Assembly: GCA_029975295.1 (NCBI GenBank)
Contig: JARKPK010000170.1
Span: 1 to 50,617 of the forward strand
Direction of reading: 5' to 3'
DNA: 50,617 nt
Source of the DNA: Thermoguttaceae bacterium
GTDB taxonomy: Bacteria > Planctomycetota > Planctomycetia > Pirellulales > Thermoguttaceae
The notes beneath the pieces are model-generated. The model searched no databases and was not told the origin of the DNA. It saw only the letters and a list, made by a program, of their open reading frames with translations. Of this stretch, positions 44,175-50,617 are shown one piece after another (positions within the stretch are counted from its first letter, which is position 1; the number at the start of each line of letters is the position of its first letter). The position numbers and the translations under genes were made by a program.

Positions 44175-44656
44175 TCGGAACTGTTCCTCCGCACGGGCTG
44201 GCGTTCGCCCGCTGCTTGCTCTCATGGATCATTCCCCCTCAGAGAACCGACCGCCGAAACCGAGACGGCCCGCGGCCAAATGGGCCCAACACACGGTTTC
44301 ACGCAGCCCAATCAGTTCTCTGAAGAACAACACAATGAGGCCGAGCGAAGAACGGCTCTGGAAAGAATCTTAGCCCTAACTTGGTGGAGTCGCAAGCCCC
44401 GCCTCCGAACAGGCGTACAGAGCCTGCCCGTGCCGAAACGGCCCCCATCCGGACGCGGAACCGCCGACCAAGCGCGTTCATTGCGGCTACGGCCGGCGAT
44501 CGCGTCTTCGGCTTGAACTGCGGAACCTCCGACACTCACGGCGCGGCAAAGGCCGTTGGCGACGTTCCCCTCTCCGCCGCACGATGGCGGGCGGCCGTCA
44601 ACCAGCACGGCGTGTTGAGGGGGGAAATGGCGGCGGTTCGCCGTTCGCAGCGGGGC
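44175..44656. other. Intergenic region between the two tRNA genes
   Basis: About 480 bp without a credible gene. Open frames that run into the tRNAs translate to well-known spurious tRNA-shadow peptides. No promoter for tRNA-Ser was evident on the minus strand. Confidence 0.45.
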
Positions 44657-44684
44657 TTGCCAGCCATCGGTTTCGTGATAAACT
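44657..44684 (+). promoter_or_regulatory. Candidate promoter for tRNA-Arg
   Basis: TTGCCA (44657-44662), 16 nt, TAAACT (44679-44684): five of six and four of six consensus bases. RNA would start a few bases before the tRNA at 44699. Confidence 0.5.
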
Positions 44685-44698
44685 GGGAGGTGACGTTT

Positions 44699-44772
<74 letters not shown>

Positions 44773-44797
44773 CTGACCAAACCTTCCAAGCAACTTC

Positions 44798-44824
44798 CCG
44801 ACCCGGCGGTTCACGCCGGGTCGG
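44798..44824 (+). terminator. Strong hairpin downstream of tRNA-Arg
   Basis: A perfect 10-bp GC-rich stem (44798-44807 with 44815-44824) and 7-nt loop, starting 26 nt after the tRNA. Only a weak T-rich patch (CTTTC) follows. Placement suggests it ends the tRNA-Arg transcript. Confidence 0.6.
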
Positions 44825-45011
44825 AGACTTTCATCGCCTCACCTCCGCGTTTTACGCCAATCTCCGCAAGGGTTTACGTCACCAGAGTCTCTGTCGTTGT
44901 CCCTCCCCATGCTGGGGTGGAGACATACCCACGACCACTGGCCGGAGGGATCGGGCAAACTCTCGGTGTCTCTGCCCTGTTCCCACGTTCGGGTTATAGC
45001 CTTGTCGGCAT

Positions 45012-45040
45012 CGCTCCCGAGCGGCCAACCGTTCGGTTGG
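45012..45040 (-). terminator. Tandem hairpins at the end of the minus-strand operon
   Basis: Read on the minus strand, directly after the stop of the GT2-GT4 gene comes CCAACC-GAAC-GGTTGG (45040-45025), then a tighter CGCTC/GAGCG inverted repeat to about 45012. No U-run follows. Position just after the last stop codon supports a terminator or a 3' end stabiliser. Confidence 0.5.
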
Positions 45041-46699
45041 TCACGGGCGAACTGCACCCTCTTCGGAATGACGACGAGCCCGTTCCAGTTGCTTGAGTAG
45101 CCCATCGACGATCGCCACCGGATGAAAGGCCGAGGCGGCGGACTCGCGGACGTGCATGCGATTCCGGTTCTGGAGTGATTGCAAGGCATCGAGGAGCGTC
45201 GCCAGTGCCGCCTCGTCCGCGTCGTTCTTCACGCACTTCGTGCCGGGCGGCAGGCGGTCGACGAAGACTCCGGTGACGCCGTCCCGGATGACCGGGGCCC
45301 CGGTGCGGACGCCGACCACCGGGCAGCCGGCGAGCAGGATCTCCTGCAGCGCGAGCGGGCCATGGTCGTCGTCGGCCAGGTAGGCGCAAGCCCGCGACCG
45401 GCGGGCGGCCTCGAACAACTGGTCCCGCTTGTACTGGCCGTAGTGCAGCACGACGTGCCGGGGGAAGACCTCGCACAGGTGTACGAGCAGGCCGGGCCGG
45501 TGGCCGTTCTTCGAGTAGACGAGCAGGTCGTACTCGTCGGGCAGTGGTTCCCCGGGCCACGGGTCGATGGGGTACGGCCAGGTGACGATCGGCGCGGTGT
45601 TCGCCGGGCCGCGGTTCGTGGCGATCAGGTCGCGGTACCAGTCGCTGTGGCAGAACATCGCCCGGCAGTTCTTCGCGTCCAGTAACGCGCATTCCTCGGC
45701 GTCGATGCGCGGCTTCCACGAGTAGGTGAAGAGCATGTTGGGGCCTTGCACGAACGGCCGGTCCTCCGAGTCCCACCAGACGGCGTAGCGGCGGTCGTCC
45801 CAGTGCCAGAACCACGGCAGCGCGCCGTCACTCGCCGGCAGCGACTTGATCGACAGCCAGTCCAACCCGGCGGCGATCCGCTTGCGGAGTTCCTTCTGCA
45901 GGGCGTACATGCCGTTGGTCGGGCCGTCGCGGCCGGGGGCGTGGACCGGGCCGATCAACTCGACCGGCATCAGGTCGTCGCGGTGCGAGACGTGCGGGGC
46001 GGCGGTGAACCGCCTGACCACAGGCATCCTGGTGAAGTCACGCGGCCAGCCGGGCTGGAGCTTGTGCTTGCCCTTGGTGGTCTTCTTGCCGAGGTCGCGG
46101 TAGCCGGCGTCGTCGAGGTGGCTCAGGTGGTAGCTGCCGGTGTCCACCCGGTAGTGGTAGAACGGCCGGGCGAACTCGCACGGGTCGCAGACGGACACCT
46201 TGGCCTCGTTCAACCGCCGGGCCAGGTCCTGATCCTCGCCGTTGTTGAGGGCGGCGTAACCGCGCACTCGGTCGAAGGCTTCGCGGCGCAGGGCCCAGCC
46301 GCCGTGGTAGAGGCCGCCGGTGTCGTGTTCCTTGAGGCCGTCGCCGTGGGTGAGCAGCACCAGCGCCGGCCGCGACCAGTCAGCCCGCTTCAACGCCTCG
46401 GCCTGGGTCGAGAACCAGTGCGGCAGGTAGACGTCGTCGTCGTCCGCGACCAGGAACCCCTCGGAGTCGGGCGCGGCCAGGGCGGCACAGGCGTTGCGCT
46501 TCTCGCCGAGCGTGCGGAAGCGGGCCGGCAGCGAGATCAGCCGCCAGCCCTCGCCCGCCTGGTTCTCGTACTGTCCGGCGTCGTCGAGGATGACCAGCTC
46601 CCGCAAGTGCCGCGGGTAGTCCTGGCGGAGGAACGACTCGACCAACTGGCCCAGCAGGTGCGGCCGGTGGAACGTGCAGCAGAGCGCGGCGAGCTTCAT
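45041..46699 (-). CDS. Bidomain glycosyltransferase (GT2-like plus GT4-like)
   Basis: The product is 552 residues. ATG 46699 overlaps the stop of the upstream gene as ATGA; the open frame upstream is out-of-phase overlap and is not used. Residues 1-230 look like a GT-A family 2 transferase: MKLAALCCTFHRPHLLGQLV, ELVILDDAGQ, a DxD-type DDDDVYLP, and GYAALNNGEDQDLARRL near the catalytic acidic site. Residues about 320-530 look like a GT-B family 4 transferase (LLVYSKNGHRPGLL, CAYLADDDHGPLALQEILLAGCPVVGVRTG, DGVTGVFVD). The two halves could add two sugars in sequence. It is the last gene of the GC-rich operon and probably cytoplasmic. Confidence 0.82.
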   Translation of the reverse strand: MKLAALCCTFHRPHLLGQLVESFLRQDYPRHLRELVILDDAGQYENQAGEGWRLISLPARFRTLGEKRNACAALAAPDSEGFLVADDDDVYLPHWFSTQAEALKRADWSRPALVLLTHGDGLKEHDTGGLYHGGWALRREAFDRVRGYAALNNGEDQDLARRLNEAKVSVCDPCEFARPFYHYRVDTGSYHLSHLDDAGYRDLGKKTTKGKHKLQPGWPRDFTRMPVVRRFTAAPHVSHRDDLMPVELIGPVHAPGRDGPTNGMYALQKELRKRIAAGLDWLSIKSLPASDGALPWFWHWDDRRYAVWWDSEDRPFVQGPNMLFTYSWKPRIDAEECALLDAKNCRAMFCHSDWYRDLIATNRGPANTAPIVTWPYPIDPWPGEPLPDEYDLLVYSKNGHRPGLLVHLCEVFPRHVVLHYGQYKRDQLFEAARRSRACAYLADDDHGPLALQEILLAGCPVVGVRTGAPVIRDGVTGVFVDRLPPGTKCVKNDADEAALATLLDALQSLQNRNRMHVRESAASAFHPVAIVDGLLKQLERARRHSEEGAVRP

Positions 46700-47466
46700 G
46701 AGTCCACGAACCTCCGAACGGCGTCGCGGAGCGGGGCGGCCATCGCGTGAACCAGGTCGGGGGCCAGGCACGGCCTCGGCTCGTCCCACGGGGCGTCGGC
46801 GATCCGCCAGCCGAGGTGAGTGTAGCCCGTGACGCGGTTCTCCGAGTTCGGCGGGCGGACGAGCGCGACCGGCGTGCCCATCGCGGCGCAGGGCAACAGG
46901 ACGTGCAGGCGGTTGGTCACCACCCAGCGGGCCTTCGCGTACAGTTGAAGCCGCCTGGTGGCTTCGGCCACGCGGTCGCAGTCGCGCGGCACGGTGTGGG
47001 TCAGCTTGGTGCCGGCAGCGATCCGGGGCGGCAGGCGTTCGAGATCGTTCGGGGCCACGTCCACCAGCAGCACGTCGTCGGTGCGCGGGCCGTAGGCGGG
47101 TTCCAAGGTCAGCGTGGCACACCACGACAGCCAGGCGTCGATGCCGTGGCGGGCGCACAGGTGGATCGTCCACGGGTCGCGGCAACCGATCGGGTCGGTG
47201 GCGTTGCGCGGGATCGCGTCGGGGTCGTTGGCGTGCAGGCCGACGAACAGCGTCCTGGCCCGCGTCCGCGGCGGCCAGTGCTTGTGGGCACCAAAAGCGT
47301 ACCAGCCGTTGACGACCCAGCGAACGTCCTCGCCCCAGTCGCGGGCCGGGGTCAGGTCGTCGCGGTCGACCCGCAGATCGACGCGGGGCAACAGCCGTTC
47401 GAGGGCGAGCGACTGGATGTCGTCGCCGATGTTCAGGGTGCGGTACCGGACGACGGCGATCTTCAT
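46696..47466 (-). CDS. Polysaccharide pyruvyl transferase family protein
   Basis: The product is 256 residues. ATG 47466 overlaps the upstream stop by four bases (ATGA), and its own stop overlaps the next ATG the same way. It starts MKIAVVRYRTLNIGDDIQSLA, the N-x-GD start of the pyruvyl transferase family (PF04230), and has later RWVVTNRLHVLLPCAAMGTPVAL, a block that in this family resembles a GT-B nucleotide-sugar site. It is shorter than many members (about 350). It probably adds ketal pyruvate to, or otherwise modifies, a glycan built by the flanking glycosyltransferases. Confidence 0.75.
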   Translation of the reverse strand: MKIAVVRYRTLNIGDDIQSLALERLLPRVDLRVDRDDLTPARDWGEDVRWVVNGWYAFGAHKHWPPRTRARTLFVGLHANDPDAIPRNATDPIGCRDPWTIHLCARHGIDAWLSWCATLTLEPAYGPRTDDVLLVDVAPNDLERLPPRIAAGTKLTHTVPRDCDRVAEATRRLQLYAKARWVVTNRLHVLLPCAAMGTPVALVRPPNSENRVTGYTHLGWRIADAPWDEPRPCLAPDLVHAMAAPLRDAVRRFVDS

Positions 47467-48515
47467 GCGGCGGCCCTCCGGCTGCGGGTGACGGACTCGA
47501 ACAGCTTCACCCAGGCGGCGGCCAGCACCTCCGGGTTGGCGAACTCGTTCACCAGCTTCTCGCGGGCGGTGTGGACGATCTTCATGCGCAGGTCCTCGTC
47601 GTAGGCGAGGGTGGCGGCATGGTGCGCCAGTTCCTCGTCGCAGTCGCCGAGGAGCCCGGTCACGCCGTGGTCGATCATCTCCTTCCAGCCCCAGTCGTTC
47701 TGGGCGACGACGGGGACGCCGGCGGCGAACGCTTCCAGGCCGGCGCGGGGCCAGTTCTCGCGGGCCCCGCCGTTGACCGGCAGCAGGCAGTGCAGCGTGG
47801 CGAAGAACTGCGGCGTCGGGATGGCCATCGGCCGCAGGATGCTGGCCCACGGCGGCGGCGGGCCGAGCTTGGCCAGCGTCCGCTCGTCCACTCCCATGAC
47901 CAGGGCCTGCCGGTGCCGGTAGGCGACGCGGTCGTAGATCCGCCAGGTGTTCGACGACCACTTGTCCGCGTCGCGCCGCGCCACCCGGCCGACCACGAAC
48001 GGTTCGTGCTTGCCGTGCGGCCGGGGGCGGAACTCCCACTCGTCCAGGTCGAACGCGCCGCGGATCAGGTGGCCGGTCGCCTTGTCGTAGCCGAGCGGGG
48101 CCAGTTGCGGCTCGAGTTGCTTCCGCTGGAAGTCGGACTGGAAGACGAAGGCGTCGGCGGGGCCGTGGTCGGCGAAGGCCTTCTTCTCGTGGTCGAACAG
48201 GAAGGTCATGCAGTTGGCCCAGACGAGCGGGCAGCCCAGCGCCCGGAAGCGGTGGGCGTGCGTCAGAAACTCGCCGTTGCAGAAGCTGACGACGGGCGAG
48301 CCGGCCAAGCCGGGGACGCGTTCGAGGTCGTCGGGCCGGGTCGGGTGGGTGACACAGCCCAGCGCGTCGAGCCGTGCCCGCCAGCGGTCGTCGAAGCCCC
48401 AGGTCGGAATCAGGTGGACGTCGAGTCCGGCCCGTCGCCAGAGCTTGACGGTGTGCCAGGCCTCGGTGTTGGCCCCGCCCATTTCGCCGGGGTAGCCGGC
48501 CAGGAAGACGCGCAT
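47463..48515 (-). CDS. GT4-like glycosyltransferase
   Basis: The product is 350 residues. ATG 48515 has GGAGG four bases upstream; the open frame continues to 49049, but that part is antisense-like low complexity over the Ser-rich gene. It starts MRVFLAGYPGEMGGANTEAW, a GT-B N-terminal Rossmann start with the Gly-rich GGANTE loop. The C-terminal nucleotide-sugar site is seen in NWPRAGLEAFAAGVPVVAQNDWGWKEMI and GVTGLLGDCDEEL, with the EAFAAGVPVV block of family 4. It follows the Ser-rich gene by 11 nt, so the genes are almost surely co-transcribed. Confidence 0.85.
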   Translation of the reverse strand: MRVFLAGYPGEMGGANTEAWHTVKLWRRAGLDVHLIPTWGFDDRWRARLDALGCVTHPTRPDDLERVPGLAGSPVVSFCNGEFLTHAHRFRALGCPLVWANCMTFLFDHEKKAFADHGPADAFVFQSDFQRKQLEPQLAPLGYDKATGHLIRGAFDLDEWEFRPRPHGKHEPFVVGRVARRDADKWSSNTWRIYDRVAYRHRQALVMGVDERTLAKLGPPPPWASILRPMAIPTPQFFATLHCLLPVNGGARENWPRAGLEAFAAGVPVVAQNDWGWKEMIDHGVTGLLGDCDEELAHHAATLAYDEDLRMKIVHTAREKLVNEFANPEVLAAAWVKLFESVTRSRRAAA

Positions 48516-48526
48516 GGAACCTCCGG

Positions 48527-50416
48527 TCAGAAGAAGATGACGAAGCTGCTCTCGGTCGGCGGCGGTGGCGGCGGCGGGATGACGAACGAACTGCTCGGCG
48601 CGCCCGACGAACTCGGCGGCGGCGGCTCCCACCAACTGCTGCTGCTCGACGAACTGCCGGGCCACCAGGAACTGCTCGGCCACCAGACGCTGCCGCTGCT
48701 CGGCGGGTGAACGATCACCTCGCTCGACGACGGCGGCGGAGCGAGGGAGGACGACGGGTCGATGACGACCAGGCTGCTCGACGGCAACGGGTCGATGCCC
48801 GAGGTCGAACTCGAACTGCTCGACGGCCAGGTGATGTCGCTCGACGACGGTGGCTCGATCCACGAGGAAGACGGCCAGGGCACGTCGCTCGATGACGGCG
48901 GATGGACCCACGACGAGGGCGGCTCGATCCACGAGGAAGACGGAACGACCCAGGACGACGAGGGAAGCACCAGCGACGACGAACTTATCCACAGGCTGGA
49001 GCTCGACCAGCCGGAGGAACTGCCCGAGCAGTTGTCGCAGCAGCAACACCCCGCCTGGTGGCTAACGGCCCACGAGCCCTCCTCGCGGGTGAGCCCGCCG
49101 TGTTCGATCCGCAGCGTGACGGTGCGGTGGTAGACGTACAGCCTGCCGCCCTCGCAGCGGACGTCCGTCTCGACGATGCCGACGCCCGGCCCGCTGCCGC
49201 TGCTGCCCGACCCGCTCGGCGTGCCGCTCGACGACCAGCCGCTCGACGACGGCCACAGGCTCGATGACGGCCACAGGCTCGATGACCAGCTACCCGAGCC
49301 GTCGCTGCCGGACGAACTCCACCACGAGGACCCGCTCCACGAACTGCCCGAGGACGACCACCAACTGCTGCCCGAAGAACTCCACCACGACGACCCGGAC
49401 GAACTCCACCACGACGAACTACCCGAGGAACTGGGCCACCACGACGAACTCGGCCAGGCCGACGAACTGCTCGACCAACCGCTCGACGACCCGCTCGAAC
49501 TCCCCGAACTCGACCCGGACGAACTGCCCGAACTGCTGCCGGACGAACTGCCGCTGGACGACCCGCTCGACGAACTCGACGACGAGCAGCACCCCTCGCC
49601 GAGCGCGACCACCTCCCACTTGCGGCTGTCCTCGAACCGCTTGGCCAGCCCGAACGTCCCGGCCGGCACCGACTCCGCCGACGGGCAGTCGCACCCCTCG
49701 CCGGAAGTGCTTTCGCCCCGGCACAGATCGGGGCAGACGACGCCGATCGAGTCGTGGACGGTGAGCGTCACCTCGACCGGGCACCACCGGCCGTTCTGGA
49801 ACACGACCGGCTTGGCCAGGGCCGCGCCGCAGCGCGACAGCGGTTCCAGCAACTGGAAGCGCAGCACGTCCTCGGCGTCGCCCAGCCGCACGACGGCCCA
49901 CCGCTCGGTCGAGCCGCTCTCCTCCAGCCACAGCACGCGGGCCGACCCGGCCGGGGCGTTGCGGAGCGACAGCGTGTTGCCCGGCTCCATCTCGGCGAAG
50001 TCGTACAGGTGGTCCGGATCGACGATCACCTTCACCGGCGTCACGCCGGCGACGATCCCCCGGCCGATGGCGTTGACGTCGAGCGGTTCGAGCAGCACCG
50101 CGAACCGCCCGGCGGCGATCGGGTCGTAGGGCGTGCCGCCCTCGAAGTTGACCTTGTTCTTGAACTCCTGCAGGTTGGCCAGCGGCCCGACGATCGGCTC
50201 CGACAGGGCGAGGACGGCGAAGCGGGGCAGCGCGAAGCCGGTGTTGTTCCGCACCCGCACGATGCCGGTCTGGCGGAACTCGTCGGCCGCGTCGGACTCG
50301 CTGTTGTGCCGGCGGTCGCGGACGTAGTTGGCGGCGTCCACGAAGCCGTTGAACGCGTCGGCCGGGAGGACCAGCCGCTGGCCGGGCAGCGCCTTCTTGA
50401 ATGGGTCGCCCGGCAT
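48527..50416 (-). CDS. Ser/Gly/Trp/Pro-rich repeat protein with phage-structural-like N-terminal region
   Basis: The product is 629 residues, starting one base after the previous stop. Residues 1-275 look folded, with no signal peptide: PGQRLVLPADAFNGFVDAAN, TGIVRVRNNTGFALPRFAVL and GRFAVLLEPLDVNAIGRGIV. I recall similar N-termini in virion or prophage-like proteins of planctomycetes, but this is unsupported by a search. Residues 278-410 are Ser/Gly/Trp low complexity (repeats of SSSG, then SSSWWPSSS-like units). Residues about 411-463 form a small Cys-containing module (ETDVRCEGGRLYVYHRTVTL, GCCCCDNC). Residues 464 to the end are a second Ser/Pro/Trp-rich part. Serine runs next to three glycan-related genes suggest O-glycosylation; a tail-fibre or surface adhesin role is possible. 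Confidence 0.72.
   Translation of the reverse strand: MPGDPFKKALPGQRLVLPADAFNGFVDAANYVRDRRHNSESDAADEFRQTGIVRVRNNTGFALPRFAVLALSEPIVGPLANLQEFKNKVNFEGGTPYDPIAAGRFAVLLEPLDVNAIGRGIVAGVTPVKVIVDPDHLYDFAEMEPGNTLSLRNAPAGSARVLWLEESGSTERWAVVRLGDAEDVLRFQLLEPLSRCGAALAKPVVFQNGRWCPVEVTLTVHDSIGVVCPDLCRGESTSGEGCDCPSAESVPAGTFGLAKRFEDSRKWEVVALGEGCCSSSSSSSGSSSGSSSGSSSGSSSGSSSGSSSGSSSGWSSSSSAWPSSSWWPSSSGSSSWWSSSGSSWWSSSGSSWWSSSGSSWSGSSWWSSSGSDGSGSWSSSLWPSSSLWPSSSGWSSSGTPSGSGSSGSGPGVGIVETDVRCEGGRLYVYHRTVTLRIEHGGLTREEGSWAVSHQAGCCCCDNCSGSSSGWSSSSLWISSSSLVLPSSSWVVPSSSWIEPPSSWVHPPSSSDVPWPSSSWIEPPSSSDITWPSSSSSSTSGIDPLPSSSLVVIDPSSSLAPPPSSSEVIVHPPSSGSVWWPSSSWWPGSSSSSSSWWEPPPPSSSGAPSSSFVIPPPPPPPTESSFVIFF
48590..49027 (-). 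repeat. Low-complexity Ser/Pro/Trp coding repeat, block 2
   Basis: Encodes residues from 464 to about 609. Units are looser than in block 1, built on PSSSW and PPSSS with Val, Ile and Asp between. It is followed by a short Pro-rich, Phe-ending tail. Confidence 0.75.
49187..49585 (-). repeat. Low-complexity Ser/Gly/Trp coding repeat, block 1
   Basis: Encodes residues 278-410. It begins with several exact four-residue SSSG units and shifts to units with paired Trp (SSSGSSWW). On the plus strand the same bases give an acidic frame rich in Asp, Glu and Leu, which is an antisense artefact. Confidence 0.85.
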
Positions 50417-50417
50417 G

Positions 50418-50617
50418 TCACACCCCGATGCCCAACAGGGCGAAGTTGCCGTACTCGTAGACCCGCTCGACGTAGGCCGCGACCGGCTGCTTGATCAGCG
50501 TCTCCTCGTCCTCGGTGTCGGCGTACCGCACCCACAGGTACTCCCAGCCCTTCTTCTCGATCCCGGTGATGTCGCCGACCTGCAGGTCGGTGGCGTTCGG
50601 GCTGGCGGCGAACTTGA
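50418..50617 (-). CDS. Hypothetical protein, partial (5' end outside window)
   Basis: The frame is open from the right window edge to TGA at 50420-50418. About 66 C-terminal residues are visible, including TDLQVGDITGIEKKGWEYLW and a final YGNFALLGIGV. I do not recognise it. The stop is one base before the ATG of the Ser-rich gene, showing tight coupling. If the region is phage-like, this may be another structural protein. Confidence 0.7.
   Translation of the reverse strand, partial: KFAASPNATDLQVGDITGIEKKGWEYLWVRYADTEDEETLIKQPVAAYVERVYEYGNFALLGIGV

Noticed and set aside
43991-44323. Plus-strand frame over tRNA-Ser with peptide WDSNPQPVTRHL
   Set aside because: Another familiar tRNA-shadow translation; the opposite strand folds as tRNA-Ser(CGA).
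49187-49585. Short DNA repeats considered as a CRISPR array or origin iterons
   Set aside because: Units of 12 bp in frame encode SSSG; no spacer structure and no AT-rich region.
49176-50129. Plus-strand acidic frame rich in Asp, Glu, Leu and His
   Set aside because: Antisense of the Ser-rich repeats (SSSG codons read backwards give Asp/Glu/Leu). No start signal.

Overview
The window looks like a chromosomal segment of a planctomycete, most like Pirellulales. I infer this from several things seen together: a DUF1549/DUF1553 protein paired with a Tat-exported DUF1501 protein, a PPC-domain secreted protein, an HzsA-related discoidin/cytochrome protein, a PEP-CTERM protein, a type I sulfatase, a DUF4838 protein, a Tat-exported Gfo/Idh/MocA oxidoreductase, high GC, and many genes with signal peptides. 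The exact taxon cannot be fixed without a search.

Layout. (1) 1-10482, minus strand: a likely co-directional block running DUF1549/DUF1553 protein with a very long Ala-rich coiled coil, DUF1501 protein, PPC-domain protein with an embedded zinc ribbon, secreted Cys-phosphatase, small membrane protein, and a beta-propeller/DUF7402 protein cut by the window edge. (2) 11051-20729: FAD oxidoreductase (+), GH106-like glycosidase (-), HzsA-related triple CxxCH protein (+) and a URO-D family protein (+). (3) 21006-23092: PEP-CTERM protein, then a CsrA domain fused to a response-regulator receiver domain, behind a leader whose Shine-Dalgarno sits in a hairpin loop with GGA motifs. (4) 23207-28836, minus: smc preceded by a FlgI-like lipoprotein with a HEAT-like region. 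(5) 29793-34087, plus: a fused E1 alpha-beta 2-oxo acid dehydrogenase overlapping by one base a lipoyl domain-KAS III (FabH-like) fusion, then an FmdB-type zinc ribbon protein. (6) 34308-43822: polysaccharide-related genes (DUF4838, Gfo/Idh/MocA, GH5-like, pectate-lyase-like beta-helix, sulfatase). (7) 44093-44772: tRNA-Ser(CGA) and tRNA-Arg(ACG). (8) 45041-50617, minus: a tight, very GC-rich operon with a partial gene, a Ser/Trp-rich repeat protein, a GT4 glycosyltransferase, a pyruvyltransferase-like protein and a GT2-GT4 fusion. It stops just short of tRNA-Arg and is a plausible end of an integrated element.

The two most interesting items are the E1 / lipoyl-KAS III pair, which by architecture could pass an acyl group from a TPP enzyme straight to a fatty-acid-type condensing enzyme without CoA, and the CsrA-receiver fusion, which could link phosphorelay input to post-transcriptional control and perhaps regulate itself. 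The Ser-rich repeat protein with adjacent glycosyltransferases is a third candidate system. All functions are inferred from sequence reading alone; no database search was run.
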